DNA from: an archaeon
GTDB lineage: Archaea > Asgardarchaeota > Hermodarchaeia > Hermodarchaeales > Hermodarchaeaceae
Direction of reading: 5' to 3'
DNA length: 39,040 nt
Assembly (NCBI GenBank): GCA_016550485.1
Contig: JABXGV010000140.1
Location: 1-39,040, forward strand
The notes below the pieces were generated by a model that was given only the letters and a program-made list of their open reading frames with translations, was not told the DNA's origin and did no database searches. This document shows, in pieces, positions 26,734 to 34,696 of the stretch (position 1 is its first letter; every line of letters starts with the position of its first letter). The position numbers were made by a program, and so were the translations under genes.

Positions 26734-27912
26734 ATGCCCAAAGTCGTATCAGTCAGCGGCAATCACGCAGCCGCTTGGGCTGCCCGAACCGCCGAACCAG
26801 CAGTTATCGCCGCCTATCCAATTACCCCCCAGACAACGATCGTCGAGAAGATTGCGGACTTTGTCGAGGGGGGTGAGCTAAGCTCACAATACGTACGAGT
26901 TGAAAGCGAGCACAGCGCCATGGCAGCTTGCATTGGCGCCTCAGCGCTGGGTTTGCGTACCTTTACCGCAACCTCTTCCCACGGCTTGGCTCTAATGCAC
27001 GAGATGCTGCACTGGGCGGGACGCGCGCGCCTCCCTATTGTCATGCCAGTCGTCAACAGAGCTATGGGACCTCCATGGAATATCTGGACTGATCATACGG
27101 ATTCGATGTCACAACGCGATACGGGCTGGATTCAGTTTTATGCATCGAATAACCAGGAAGTCTATGATACTGTGCTCATGCTGTTCCGTCTGAGTGAGGA
27201 CCCCAAGGTCCTATTACCGAGTATGGTATGTCTTGATGCGTTCATCCTGAGCCACACCTTTACACCGACCACAGTCTATGAGCACAAGGAAATCCGCGAT
27301 TTCCTCCCTGATTACAAGGCAGGGCACTGGAAGCTAGACCCCAAGGATCCAATGGCGACCGGAAACATTGCTGGACCTGAATATTATTACGAGCTGAGCT
27401 ACGCCATTCACGAGGGATTCGAAGCAGCACGGAAACTCATACCTCGTGTCGTGCGGGAGTTCGAAAAACACTTTGGACGCAGTCACGGTGGCTTCATCGA
27501 CACCTCCCGCTGCGAGGATGCAGAAGTGATCCTGTGGGCCATGGGCACGATGGGCGAGGAAGCCACGTTAGCCGTTGAGAATCTGCGCCAACAGGGCATC
27601 GCCGCGGGCTCAGCACGCCTCCGCGTGTTCCGACCCTTCCCCGTTGAGCAAATCCAAAAACTCGCATCAAAAGCCAAAGCCTTTGTCGTTGTCGACCGGA
27701 GCCTATCCTATGGACACACTGGTGGCCAAGCAACCGAAATCCGCTCAGCGCTCTACCGTGGCAACAATCGCATCCCCGTCCAAGGCGTCGTCGCTGGATT
27801 AGGTGGGAGAGACGTAACCCAAACCGATTTAGAGAAACTAATTCAGGTAGGCTTTGACGTTGCGGACAAAGGCGAAGCAGGGCCTGAAATATTCTATGGG
27901 TTGAAAAGGTGA
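26734..27912 (+). CDS. porA: Pyruvate:ferredoxin oxidoreductase alpha subunit
   Basis: About 392 residues. PorA motifs include AAYPITPQTTIVEKIADF, VESEHSAMAACIGASALGLRTFTATSSHGLALMHE and the C-terminal VVDRSLSYGHTGGQATEIRSAL. ATG 26734 is preferred because GGAGTGA (26719-26725) gives good spacing, and that site covers the alternative GTG 26722. Codons from about 27480 on become strongly A/C-ending. It overlaps the alternative start of porB by four bases. Confidence 0.94.
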   Translation: MPKVVSVSGNHAAAWAARTAEPAVIAAYPITPQTTIVEKIADFVEGGELSSQYVRVESEHSAMAACIGASALGLRTFTATSSHGLALMHEMLHWAGRARLPIVMPVVNRAMGPPWNIWTDHTDSMSQRDTGWIQFYASNNQEVYDTVLMLFRLSEDPKVLLPSMVCLDAFILSHTFTPTTVYEHKEIRDFLPDYKAGHWKLDPKDPMATGNIAGPEYYYELSYAIHEGFEAARKLIPRVVREFEKHFGRSHGGFIDTSRCEDAEVILWAMGTMGEEATLAVENLRQQGIAAGSARLRVFRPFPVEQIQKLASKAKAFVVVDRSLSYGHTGGQATEIRSALYRGNNRIPVQGVVAGLGGRDVTQTDLEKLIQVGFDVADKGEAGPEIFYGLKR

Positions 27913-27917
27913 AACAA

Positions 27918-28823
27918 ATGGTAAAAGTCAAAGAGTTACCCAGAGAAGAGTACATCGAGCGGGGTCACGCAGCCTGCGGAGGCTGTGGTGCCACAATCGC
28001 AATACGCCACGCCCTCAAAGCCCTCGGCGGCAACACTATCCTCACCGTACCGGCCTGTTGTATGAGCGTAATCCAAGGCCTGTACCCCAAGAATGGGCTC
28101 AGCATCCCAGTCCTCAACACCGCCTTCATGACCTCCGGTGCAGCCGCGTCAGGGATCGCCGCAGGCCTCAAACACCTCGGAAAAGACAAAGAAATCAACC
28201 TAATGGCCTGGGCGGGAGACGGCGGCACCTACGACATCGGCATCCAAGCCCTCAGCGGCGCCGCAGAACGCCAAACCAACTTCATCTACACCTGCTACAA
28301 CAATGCAGCCTACGGCAACACTGGCATGCAGAGATCTGGTGCGACGCCTTATGGGTCGTATTCGACGACAACTCCTACTGGGAAGCGGCAGCATCGTAAG
28401 CCGATGGCTCGTATTATGGCGGAGCATGGTATCCCGTATACTGGTGTGATTTCTGCTGCTTATCCTCGACTGATTTATGATACGTACAAGAAGGCGAAGG
28501 ATATCGTTGGTACCCGCTTCATTGAGATTCATATTCCCTGCCCGACTGGGTGGCGTTATCCGACGTGGGACACGGTTAATATGGGTAAGCTGGCCGTGGA
28601 GAGTGGGGCGTGGATTATGTGGGAGCGGGAGGGTGACGAGTATCGTTTCTTGGGTCGGAGTAAGTTGATTGCGGAGGGGAAAGTGCAGCGGAAGCCGCTG
28701 ATTGATTGGATTAAGCCTCAAGGGCGATTCCGCTTCCTCCTCAAGGACCCGGGCATGATGGCTGAGTATGAGCGCGGTATCGAGCGAGAATGGGAAATAA
28801 TGAAGAGATTAGTAGGATGTTAG
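27918..28823 (+). CDS. porB: Pyruvate:ferredoxin oxidoreductase beta subunit
   Basis: Thiamine-diphosphate subunit, about 301 residues. The start motif is HAACGGCGATIAIRHAL, with cluster cysteines. The thiamine motif runs from GDGGTYDIGIQAL to YTCYNNAAYGNTGMQRSG, followed by CPTGWRYP. ATG 27918 has AGGTGA five bases upstream; GTG 27909 is the overlapping alternative. Codon usage breaks sharply near 28320: of 39 codons before, 35 end in A or C; of 39 codons after (from TCT at about 28335), 37 end in G or T. The protein remains collinear with the family across the break. A decayed partial copy follows. Confidence 0.95.
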   Translation: MVKVKELPREEYIERGHAACGGCGATIAIRHALKALGGNTILTVPACCMSVIQGLYPKNGLSIPVLNTAFMTSGAAASGIAAGLKHLGKDKEINLMAWAGDGGTYDIGIQALSGAAERQTNFIYTCYNNAAYGNTGMQRSGATPYGSYSTTTPTGKRQHRKPMARIMAEHGIPYTGVISAAYPRLIYDTYKKAKDIVGTRFIEIHIPCPTGWRYPTWDTVNMGKLAVESGAWIMWEREGDEYRFLGRSKLIAEGKVQRKPLIDWIKPQGRFRFLLKDPGMMAEYERGIEREWEIMKRLVGC

Positions 28824-28839
28824 ATTGGGGGTCCTAACG

Positions 28840-29094
28840 AATTTACTTCTTATTGATAGTTCTAGGGCTGATCAGGATGGAGCTATTACTGGAATTTACT
28901 TTCTAACGATTTCGAAGGATTATTGCAAGGTCAACAGTTCATACCGCTTACGGGAATAAGGGGGTGCAGAAGAATCCCGCATTCCGGATTCTTACGGGAA
29001 TAACGGTATGCAGAGATTATGGGCGACCCCCCCAGTGGAATACAGTTCATGCCACGAACAGGGTTTGGAGCTTCTGAAGCGGTTAGCTGGATGA
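28840..29094 (+). pseudogene. Decayed, internally deleted partial copy of porB
   Basis: The gap after porB is not empty. At 28985-29094 a frame reads YGNNGMQRLWATP, then VEY...EQGLELLKRLAG and stop. The first part matches porB YGNTGMQRSGATP; the second aligns without gaps over 19 residues to the porB C-terminus (AEYERG...EIMKRLVG), 8 identical. About 130 codons between them are missing. Upstream (about 28940-28970), in another frame, QQFI and AYGNKGVQ resemble porB NFI and AYGNTGMQ, and a DGA segment near 28880 may be the thiamine GDGG motif. The stretch CTTACGGGAATAA occurs twice, 44 bases apart (28947 and 28991). There is no start signal or full frame. Confidence 0.7.
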
Positions 29095-29176
29095 TAAATA
29101 CTTGATTTGTGGTTCAGGAACTACTTTAGTATAGTAGCGAGTAAGCAGTTCAGTACTTGATGGATGTGAATCAGGC

Positions 29177-29557
29177 TTGGTTAGTGGTCTAGAATTTGTA
29201 GAGGAGAAGGTTCAAGTTGGCAGGGCAAATATTGCTGTGGCAACTTGCAAGCTGGATAATGGGTTCCTAATCTTGGTGAGCGATGGGGAGTACCGTTTTG
29301 GTACGGTGGCAGTGGGTGTACCTACGCCCTTTGGAGAGATTTCGCCAACCGCGACCTCCTGTCTTGTTGGAACTCGGTTCCAAGCGGCGGTGAGGGCGAT
29401 GGCGGATATTGCGGCGCTGAAGCTGGGCGGCATCGTTTTTGTGAGCCTGTTCCTTTCAAAGGAGGGAGAAGCCTACGTCGGGTCAGTATTGGAGGCTGTG
29501 CGAAGGCTCATAGTCAAGAGGGGAGAAGCGACGGAGGCTTCAAAGGACCCTGAATGA
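29177..29557 (+). CDS. Small protein resembling proteasome assembly chaperone PAC4
   Basis: 126 residues. The pattern FLILVSDGEYRFGTVAVGV, then ISPTATSCLVG, then a helix, then GIVFVSLFLSKEGEAYVGSVLEAVRRL follows the order of eukaryotic PAC4 (a strand pair, an SxSLLG-like segment, a helix, a KxVFVSxxL strand, and a last helix). I made this match by eye from memory; it is a family suggestion, not a proof. TTG 29177 has GGATGTGA seven bases upstream. It stands alone after the porB remnant, followed by the HD phosphohydrolase. If correct, it would assist 20S proteasome ring assembly in the cytosol. Confidence 0.5.
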   Translation: MVSGLEFVEEKVQVGRANIAVATCKLDNGFLILVSDGEYRFGTVAVGVPTPFGEISPTATSCLVGTRFQAAVRAMADIAALKLGGIVFVSLFLSKEGEAYVGSVLEAVRRLIVKRGEATEASKDPE

Positions 29558-29625
29558 GGATTTCGAATAAATTAAGAGAGAGTTGCACGCTTCGTTATGG
29601 TTAGCGACTTCATCGGGCTGATTTT

Positions 29626-30891
29626 ATGGGCTCTAAATCGTGGGGTATTATCAAAGACCCAATCCACGGGTACATCACAGTCTCGGAATTAGAGAAGAAT
29701 GTAATAGACACTAGGGTCATGCAACGGTTGCGGCGAATACGGCAGCTTGCAGGCTCTGAATTTGTGTATCCGGGCGCGAATCATACTCGTTTTGAGCACT
29801 CTTTGGGTGTCATGCACCTGGCAGGTGTCCTCGCGGGGCGAATCACATCTAGAGCTAAGGGCATCCAAGTTCTTCGACTTGCTGGGCTTCTACATGATGT
29901 AGGACATGGTCCGTTTTCACACACTTTCGAATCGCTCCTGGCTCGTCAGGGCCGCAACCATGAGGATCTCACAACTTGGCTTATTCAAGAAACAGAACTC
30001 GCAGACATCCTGAAGGATGGAGGCGTTAACCCAAAGGAAATGAGTTTGCAGGCGATAGGAAAACGGCACCAAACGAAGCACCCATACTTCAACCAAGTAA
30101 TCAGAAGCTCTATTGACGTAGATAAAATGGATTACATCGTGAGGGACTCTTTCCATACGGGGGCCGAATATGGAAATGTCGATATATTTCGTCTCCTTTA
30201 CACCATTGAAGTCTTCAAGGGAGACTTGGCAGTTAACGTAACTGCCCTTGCAGCGTTGGAATCCTTCTTGATTTCGAGGGTCCTCAGTTTTCGCTCCATT
30301 TACTTCCATCGCAGTAGCCGAGCGGTGCAGATAATGATCGCCGACGCGCTTGAATTGGCAGATGAAGAGCTTGGCCTCTCCACATTCAAGACGCCTGACG
30401 AGTATCTCGACATGGATGACTATGCAGTTTGGACTCATTTGAAGGAGTGCACGGCGTCGCGTCCACTGATTGAACGGTTAGAGCGGCGCGACTTCTTGTC
30501 GTGTGTTTACACCGTTGAAGCCATAGTTGACAAAACCCCCACACTTGATTTGTTCACAAAGGACATCGTCAGAAAGCAGTTTGAAGCAGAAATAGCTGCA
30601 AAGGCAAAAGTTGAACCTGAAACGGTCCGAATTGATTCACCACTCCTTCCCTCTCTTCCTTATCGCCATTCCTCAGCCATGGATCCCATGGAAATCCCTG
30701 GCTTTGCGTATATTAGGGGAACCAAGGTTCCTGTTCAGATATCAGATGTGTCTAGAGTCATCAATTCGCTAAAGGGATATCTGGATATCGTAAGAGTTTA
30801 TACATCATCACGACCTAACAAGGAAATCGTGGGGAAGGCAGCACAAGAGGTTCTAGGCGGGTCAACATATAGTGCTGGTATCTCGATGTAA
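29626..30891 (+). CDS. HD-domain phosphohydrolase (SAMHD1/dGTPase-like)
   Basis: 421 residues. It starts with KDPIHGYITVSELEKNVIDT and QRLRRIRQLA, the typical opening of this HD family, and has the metal ligands H58 (FEHSLG), H90-D91 (LLHDVGHGPFSH) and D164 (SIDVDKMDYI). These proteins hydrolyse nucleotides such as dNTPs or related phosphomonoesters; the specificity is not visible. The C-terminal third (after about 330) is less conserved. A TATA-like AATAAATTAAG lies at about 29567-29577. It is convergent with the metallo-beta-lactamase gene, 13 bases between stops. Confidence 0.9.
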   Translation: MGSKSWGIIKDPIHGYITVSELEKNVIDTRVMQRLRRIRQLAGSEFVYPGANHTRFEHSLGVMHLAGVLAGRITSRAKGIQVLRLAGLLHDVGHGPFSHTFESLLARQGRNHEDLTTWLIQETELADILKDGGVNPKEMSLQAIGKRHQTKHPYFNQVIRSSIDVDKMDYIVRDSFHTGAEYGNVDIFRLLYTIEVFKGDLAVNVTALAALESFLISRVLSFRSIYFHRSSRAVQIMIADALELADEELGLSTFKTPDEYLDMDDYAVWTHLKECTASRPLIERLERRDFLSCVYTVEAIVDKTPTLDLFTKDIVRKQFEAEIAAKAKVEPETVRIDSPLLPSLPYRHSSAMDPMEIPGFAYIRGTKVPVQISDVSRVINSLKGYLDIVRVYTSSRPNKEIVGKAAQEVLGGSTYSAGISM

Positions 30892-30904
30892 ACATTGTAT
30901 CACG

Positions 30905-31954
30905 TTATATAAAGTCCGAAAGGCGCATTTGCAGTTTTGTACCCCTTCCAGGCTTGACAGTTTTTACTCCTAATTTCTCGAGAACCGCATAGAAGGTTGT
31001 TGTTTCCCCGTTGACGAGAAAGACTGCCTCAGGTTTTGCCTCCTCCACATAACGCAGTAGTTGTTGAAAGTCTGCATGGGCTGAGAGGACGAATGCCTTG
31101 TCAACGCTTTTCATTGGGAAGATTTGAGCCCAGCCTGTTGCTTTCGCACGAACAAAGCGATGACCCGCGGGGAAGAAGCGTCTGTTGAACCGTTGGGGTG
31201 AGATGTAAACGTAGTCTCCTTGCCTTATCAACTCCCGGCCTTCGACAGTATTGGCTGCCGTATACTCCAACGGAACACCGTGACGTACATAGACCTCATT
31301 TACCTTAGCTACAGTCGTGTCAACAACCACCGGTACGGTGAGATACATGTTGAGAATACGAAGTAGCTCCTGTGCCTTTCCTTTCGCATAGACTTGGAAG
31401 GCAGGGATTTTCTTCGATTTGAGTGAACAGCTTGTCCACTCAACTATTTCTGCACAAACTGACTCTCTTGGGGGGAATATCGCGTCGGGTCGTCCGTATG
31501 TTGCCTCGATGAGAAGGATGTCGCAAGGGATTGGCTGTGCGCCCTTTGTAATCAGCGTGGAACTGAGGTTCAAATCCCCCGTGTATACCAGCCGACGACC
31601 ATTCCATTCGACTTCGAATTGTGCGGCGCCTAGCATATGCCCTGCCGAATGAACATGGAGATCGACTCCTTCAGATAATCTGATTTTGCCACCCAGCTTG
31701 ACGGGCTGGGATTTCCGTGTTTGCCCCCCTAGAGCTTGATGGATATCGAGTGTGATTTGCGTCGCATACTTCTCGATTGAACTAGCAAATGCTGCAGTGT
31801 GATCAGAATGCGCATGCGAAACACACGCAACACTCTGTTGCGTGCTCACGTGCCTTGGGGGTTTGAGAGGATCAAACAAGATTCGCTGCACCCCAGCAAT
31901 AACGGCTATGTTCTTTGAACCTACAAGCTGGAAATCGGTAGCAAATCTCGACAC
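30905..31954 (-). CDS. Metallo-beta-lactamase fold nuclease (RNA-processing exonuclease type)
   Basis: 349 residues. Zinc-site motifs: HAHSDH near residues 47-52, the HSAGHMLGAAQ histidine, LVYTGDLN with the bridging aspartate, and LSAHADF near 293. The GDLN, HMLGAAQ and AHADF set is that of the CPSF/RNase J/Artemis group or the related archaeal mRNA 3'-end-processing-like exonucleases; the beta-CASP insert is short, so the closest type is uncertain. Likely a cytosolic RNA or DNA nuclease. A CTTTATAG box at about 32010-32017 suggests a leader of about 35 bases. Confidence 0.85.
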   Translation of the reverse strand: MSRFATDFQLVGSKNIAVIAGVQRILFDPLKPPRHVSTQQSVACVSHAHSDHTAAFASSIEKYATQITLDIHQALGGQTRKSQPVKLGGKIRLSEGVDLHVHSAGHMLGAAQFEVEWNGRRLVYTGDLNLSSTLITKGAQPIPCDILLIEATYGRPDAIFPPRESVCAEIVEWTSCSLKSKKIPAFQVYAKGKAQELLRILNMYLTVPVVVDTTVAKVNEVYVRHGVPLEYTAANTVEGRELIRQGDYVYISPQRFNRRFFPAGHRFVRAKATGWAQIFPMKSVDKAFVLSAHADFQQLLRYVEEAKPEAVFLVNGETTTFYAVLEKLGVKTVKPGRGTKLQMRLSDFI

Positions 31955-32029
31955 TGGTGGTTCCCCGTCAAGTAGAAGACTATCTACAACAAGGAAATAA
32001 TCAGCACTATAAAGCTTCTAGTAAGACAA

Positions 32030-32096
32030 ACTCACCCAACACAGGCAGGGCGATAGGAAGCCACAGCTGACGTAGTGTCGATTGGGGCTTCTCTTA
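32030..32096. other. Imperfect hairpin between the nuclease and Sec61-beta genes
   Basis: CCCAACAC (32036-32043) can pair with GTGT-cga-TTGGG (about 32075-32087), with a GGC/GCC inner pair. The 157-base gap 31955-32111 otherwise holds only the promoter of the nuclease gene. It could be a small RNA or a structured 3' end for the Sec61-beta message; no C/D or H/ACA signature was found. Confidence 0.25.
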
Positions 32097-32111
32097 GTAT
32101 TCCAGCAATCC

Positions 32112-32303
32112 TCAAATTCCAAAAATCGAGAATAGCCCGAACTGAGCTAGTAGAACAAAGATAAGAAGAGCAATCGATAGGACAACAACACTGACCGGCC
32201 CGATCTTGACTCCTTCCGAGCTGTCAGCAAAGAACCGAATCAACCCGGCGCCTGCCGCTGGCATCGGCCCCTCTTGGCTTCGTCTTTTCCTTGATTTGGG
32301 CAT
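32112..32303 (-). CDS. secG: Sec61-beta subunit of the protein translocase
   Basis: 63-residue tail-anchored protein. PAAGAGLIRFFADSSEGVKIGP is the archaeal Sec61-beta signature, and one membrane helix follows (about residues 37-58). The basic N-terminus (KSRKRRS) faces the cytosol. It joins SecY and SecE in the translocon. A TTAAAAG box near 32350 is shared with divergent glyA. Confidence 0.95.
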   Translation of the reverse strand: MPKSRKRRSQEGPMPAAGAGLIRFFADSSEGVKIGPVSVVVLSIALLIFVLLAQFGLFSIFGI

Positions 32304-32418
32304 GGTAATGAACCTTCCTACTAAGGCTGCTCCTACGTTTACCGCAAGAGCTTTTAATGTTTTTCAATCCTACAACTCTGAAGTCCTGCAATATCGGTTT
32401 CACTAGGAGTAAAAGTAA

Positions 32419-33747
32419 ATGAAAACCTCTGAAGCTAGTGCCGCCTATAAACGCCTCTTTGAATTAATGGAGAAGCATCATGCCATGATGCATGAAGCTA
32501 TCCCGCTTATCGCGTCAGAGAATGTTCACTCTCCAGCTGTTAAAGAGGCGATGATTGTTGACTTTTCGGATCGATATGCTGAGGGTTGGCCGGGGGAAAG
32601 AGTTTATGCTGGCTGCAAATACATCGACCAAGTTGAGCTGCTGGCGAACGAGCTTACCGCGAAGCTATTTCGGGCAGAGTTCGCAGATACGCGGCCAATT
32701 AGCGGTGTCCTCGCTAACCTGAGTGTGCTCACTGCCTTTACTGAGCCAGGGGATCGGATGATGTGTTTGTCGATTCCCACGGGAGGGCATATCTCCTCTG
32801 CTAAGCATAAGCTCTGGGGAACAGCGGGTCGAGTACGGGGGCTCAAAATTCAGTACTTCAAGTATGACGAGCAGGAATTGAATATTGACATAGATGCCAC
32901 CCTGCGCAGAATCAGGCGATTGGAGAAAAGTGGAAAGCACATTGACATCTACATGCTTGGGGCATCAGTTTTTCCATTCCCTCATCCTGTTAAAGAAATT
33001 GCTGAAATCGCGGATGAATATGGCGCTTATGTAAACTTTGATGCAGCACATGTTGCTGGGCTGGTTGCCACCGATAACTTCCAGGATCCCCTGAGGGAAG
33101 GAGCCGATAGTGTGACTTTCAGCACCCACAAGACACTTCCTGGGCCGCAGGGAGGATGCATTGTATCTCACGCGAAGTTCGCTGACCGACTCAAACGCGG
33201 AGTATTTCCCGCGCTTCACTCAAACCATCACCTCCACCATATGGCTGCCAAGGGCGTTGTGATGGCGGAAATGCTCGCTTTTGGGAAGGAGTACGGAAAA
33301 CAAATTGTTGCAAATGCTCAGGCGCTGGGTCAGGCACTGTCTGAAGCAGGATTCAAGGTTCTCGCTGAACACAAAGGGTTTACAAAATCCCATGTTCTTC
33401 TCATCGAAGTGGCTGACACACCTTTACGAAATGGGCGCGCTGTGGAAGAGAAACTGGAAAAGGCAAACATCATCATTAACCGAAATCTATTGCCATGGGA
33501 CAAACGGATGGGGAGGGATTACGTTCGTCCTGGCGGAATAAGATTGGGTACAAGCGAAGTAACGCGGCTGGGCATGGGTAAAGACGAGATGTCTATTATC
33601 GCCCAATTCTTCAAACGCTTAGTGTTTGATGGTGAGGGACCATCGAAGGTAGCACGCGATGTTACAGAATTCCGCCAGAATTTCCAGAAAGTTCATTACG
33701 CCTTCGACACGGCACGTGATGCCTACGAATATGTGCGTCTTCGGTAG
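32419..33747 (+). CDS. glyA: Serine hydroxymethyltransferase
   Basis: 442-residue PLP enzyme that interconverts serine and glycine, passing a one-carbon unit to a pterin (probably tetrahydromethanopterin or folate, depending on lineage). The PLP lysine is K238 in FSTHKTLPGPQGG; DAAHVAGL (208-215) holds the cofactor aspartate and histidine; IASENVHSPAV near 31-41 and WPGERVYAGCKYID are family blocks. ATG 32419 is preceded by AGGAGT. It is divergent from Sec61-beta. Confidence 0.96.
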   Translation: MKTSEASAAYKRLFELMEKHHAMMHEAIPLIASENVHSPAVKEAMIVDFSDRYAEGWPGERVYAGCKYIDQVELLANELTAKLFRAEFADTRPISGVLANLSVLTAFTEPGDRMMCLSIPTGGHISSAKHKLWGTAGRVRGLKIQYFKYDEQELNIDIDATLRRIRRLEKSGKHIDIYMLGASVFPFPHPVKEIAEIADEYGAYVNFDAAHVAGLVATDNFQDPLREGADSVTFSTHKTLPGPQGGCIVSHAKFADRLKRGVFPALHSNHHLHHMAAKGVVMAEMLAFGKEYGKQIVANAQALGQALSEAGFKVLAEHKGFTKSHVLLIEVADTPLRNGRAVEEKLEKANIIINRNLLPWDKRMGRDYVRPGGIRLGTSEVTRLGMGKDEMSIIAQFFKRLVFDGEGPSKVARDVTEFRQNFQKVHYAFDTARDAYEYVRLR

Positions 33748-33850
33748 GAATTATTTTAAGGCGCCTTAACTAGTCTTATCATATCGGATTTTTCTCTATC
33801 ATAGGAGTTTACAAGATTCACTCATCATCAATGTCTTGAGGCGAACCTGC

Positions 33851-34696
33851 TTGAAAGTAGAAGAAATCATGCAAACAGAATTTGTGCACTCGACGGTACC
33901 AGGCACACGGGCGACAGTTCTCCAGCTAATGGCCAAACACGGAACTAATACAATTCCTCTCCTAAAAAAGGGTTCAAAAGAGCTTGCAGGAATGGTTACA
34001 CGAGCAGATCTGATGAGTAAGGCAGAGGAGGAGCAACTAGCTTTGTTGATGAGGAGGGACCCACCAACCGTATCGCCATCAGATGAAGTAGAGGATGCTG
34101 CACGAATTTTCCTTGAACAAGGCCTCCGAAAAATACCAGTGGTTGATGGAAAACGGCGTCTAAAGGGAATGATAACTATTCACCAAATTATTAGGAAAGT
34201 TGTCAGCACCCAATACCCCAATGAGCTGATTTCACCTTTTGTCAAACGCCAAATTGTGTGCATTTGGGAAAACACACCCCTGCGAGCTACATACGCAGTG
34301 ATGAGATTAGCTGGTGCAGACATGCTACCAGTTCTTTCGAAAGAGGGAGATCTTGTCGGTGTGATATCTGTCGGCGACATAATGAATCTAGGCGAAATCG
34401 TAAACGAACGGAGACTCTCATCTATGAGTGCGGCCGGGGAAGGCACAGACTGGTCATGGGACGCGACGGCAGTCCTTCACATCGCTACAAAAGAACTGCA
34501 GTTACCCGATAAGATTGTTTCAGAAGTTATGATACGAGGGCCAATCACAACCTTCGAGAAGGCCACTATCGGAGAAGTCGTTAAGAGCATGCGGAGACAC
34601 AATATTAACCAGATGGTTGTGACGACCGCCAAGGGAGAGGTCTGCGGAATTATCAGAGATGCTGACTTGCTCCGTATATTCCAAAAAGCTGACTAG
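33851..34696 (+). CDS. Protein with four CBS domains
   Basis: About 281 residues made of four successive CBS motifs, each with the GxxxxxDL/DI ending: GMVTRADLM, GMITIHQIIR, GVISVGDIMN and GIIRDADLLRI. CBS pairs bind adenosine nucleotides or S-adenosylmethionine and act as energy or ligand sensors; no attached catalytic domain is seen. TTG 33851 is preferred because GAGGCG at 33838-33843 gives good spacing; TTG 33836 has no ribosome site. Its TAG stop overlaps the opposite TAG of the PolD gene in CTAG (34693-34696). Confidence 0.88.
   Translation: MKVEEIMQTEFVHSTVPGTRATVLQLMAKHGTNTIPLLKKGSKELAGMVTRADLMSKAEEEQLALLMRRDPPTVSPSDEVEDAARIFLEQGLRKIPVVDGKRRLKGMITIHQIIRKVVSTQYPNELISPFVKRQIVCIWENTPLRATYAVMRLAGADMLPVLSKEGDLVGVISVGDIMNLGEIVNERRLSSMSAAGEGTDWSWDATAVLHIATKELQLPDKIVSEVMIRGPITTFEKATIGEVVKSMRRHNINQMVVTTAKGEVCGIIRDADLLRIFQKAD

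Noticed and set aside
27918..28823. A hidden intein or intron in porB at the codon switch
   Set aside because: The protein is collinear with the PorB family over the break; only the base choice changes, so nothing is inserted now.
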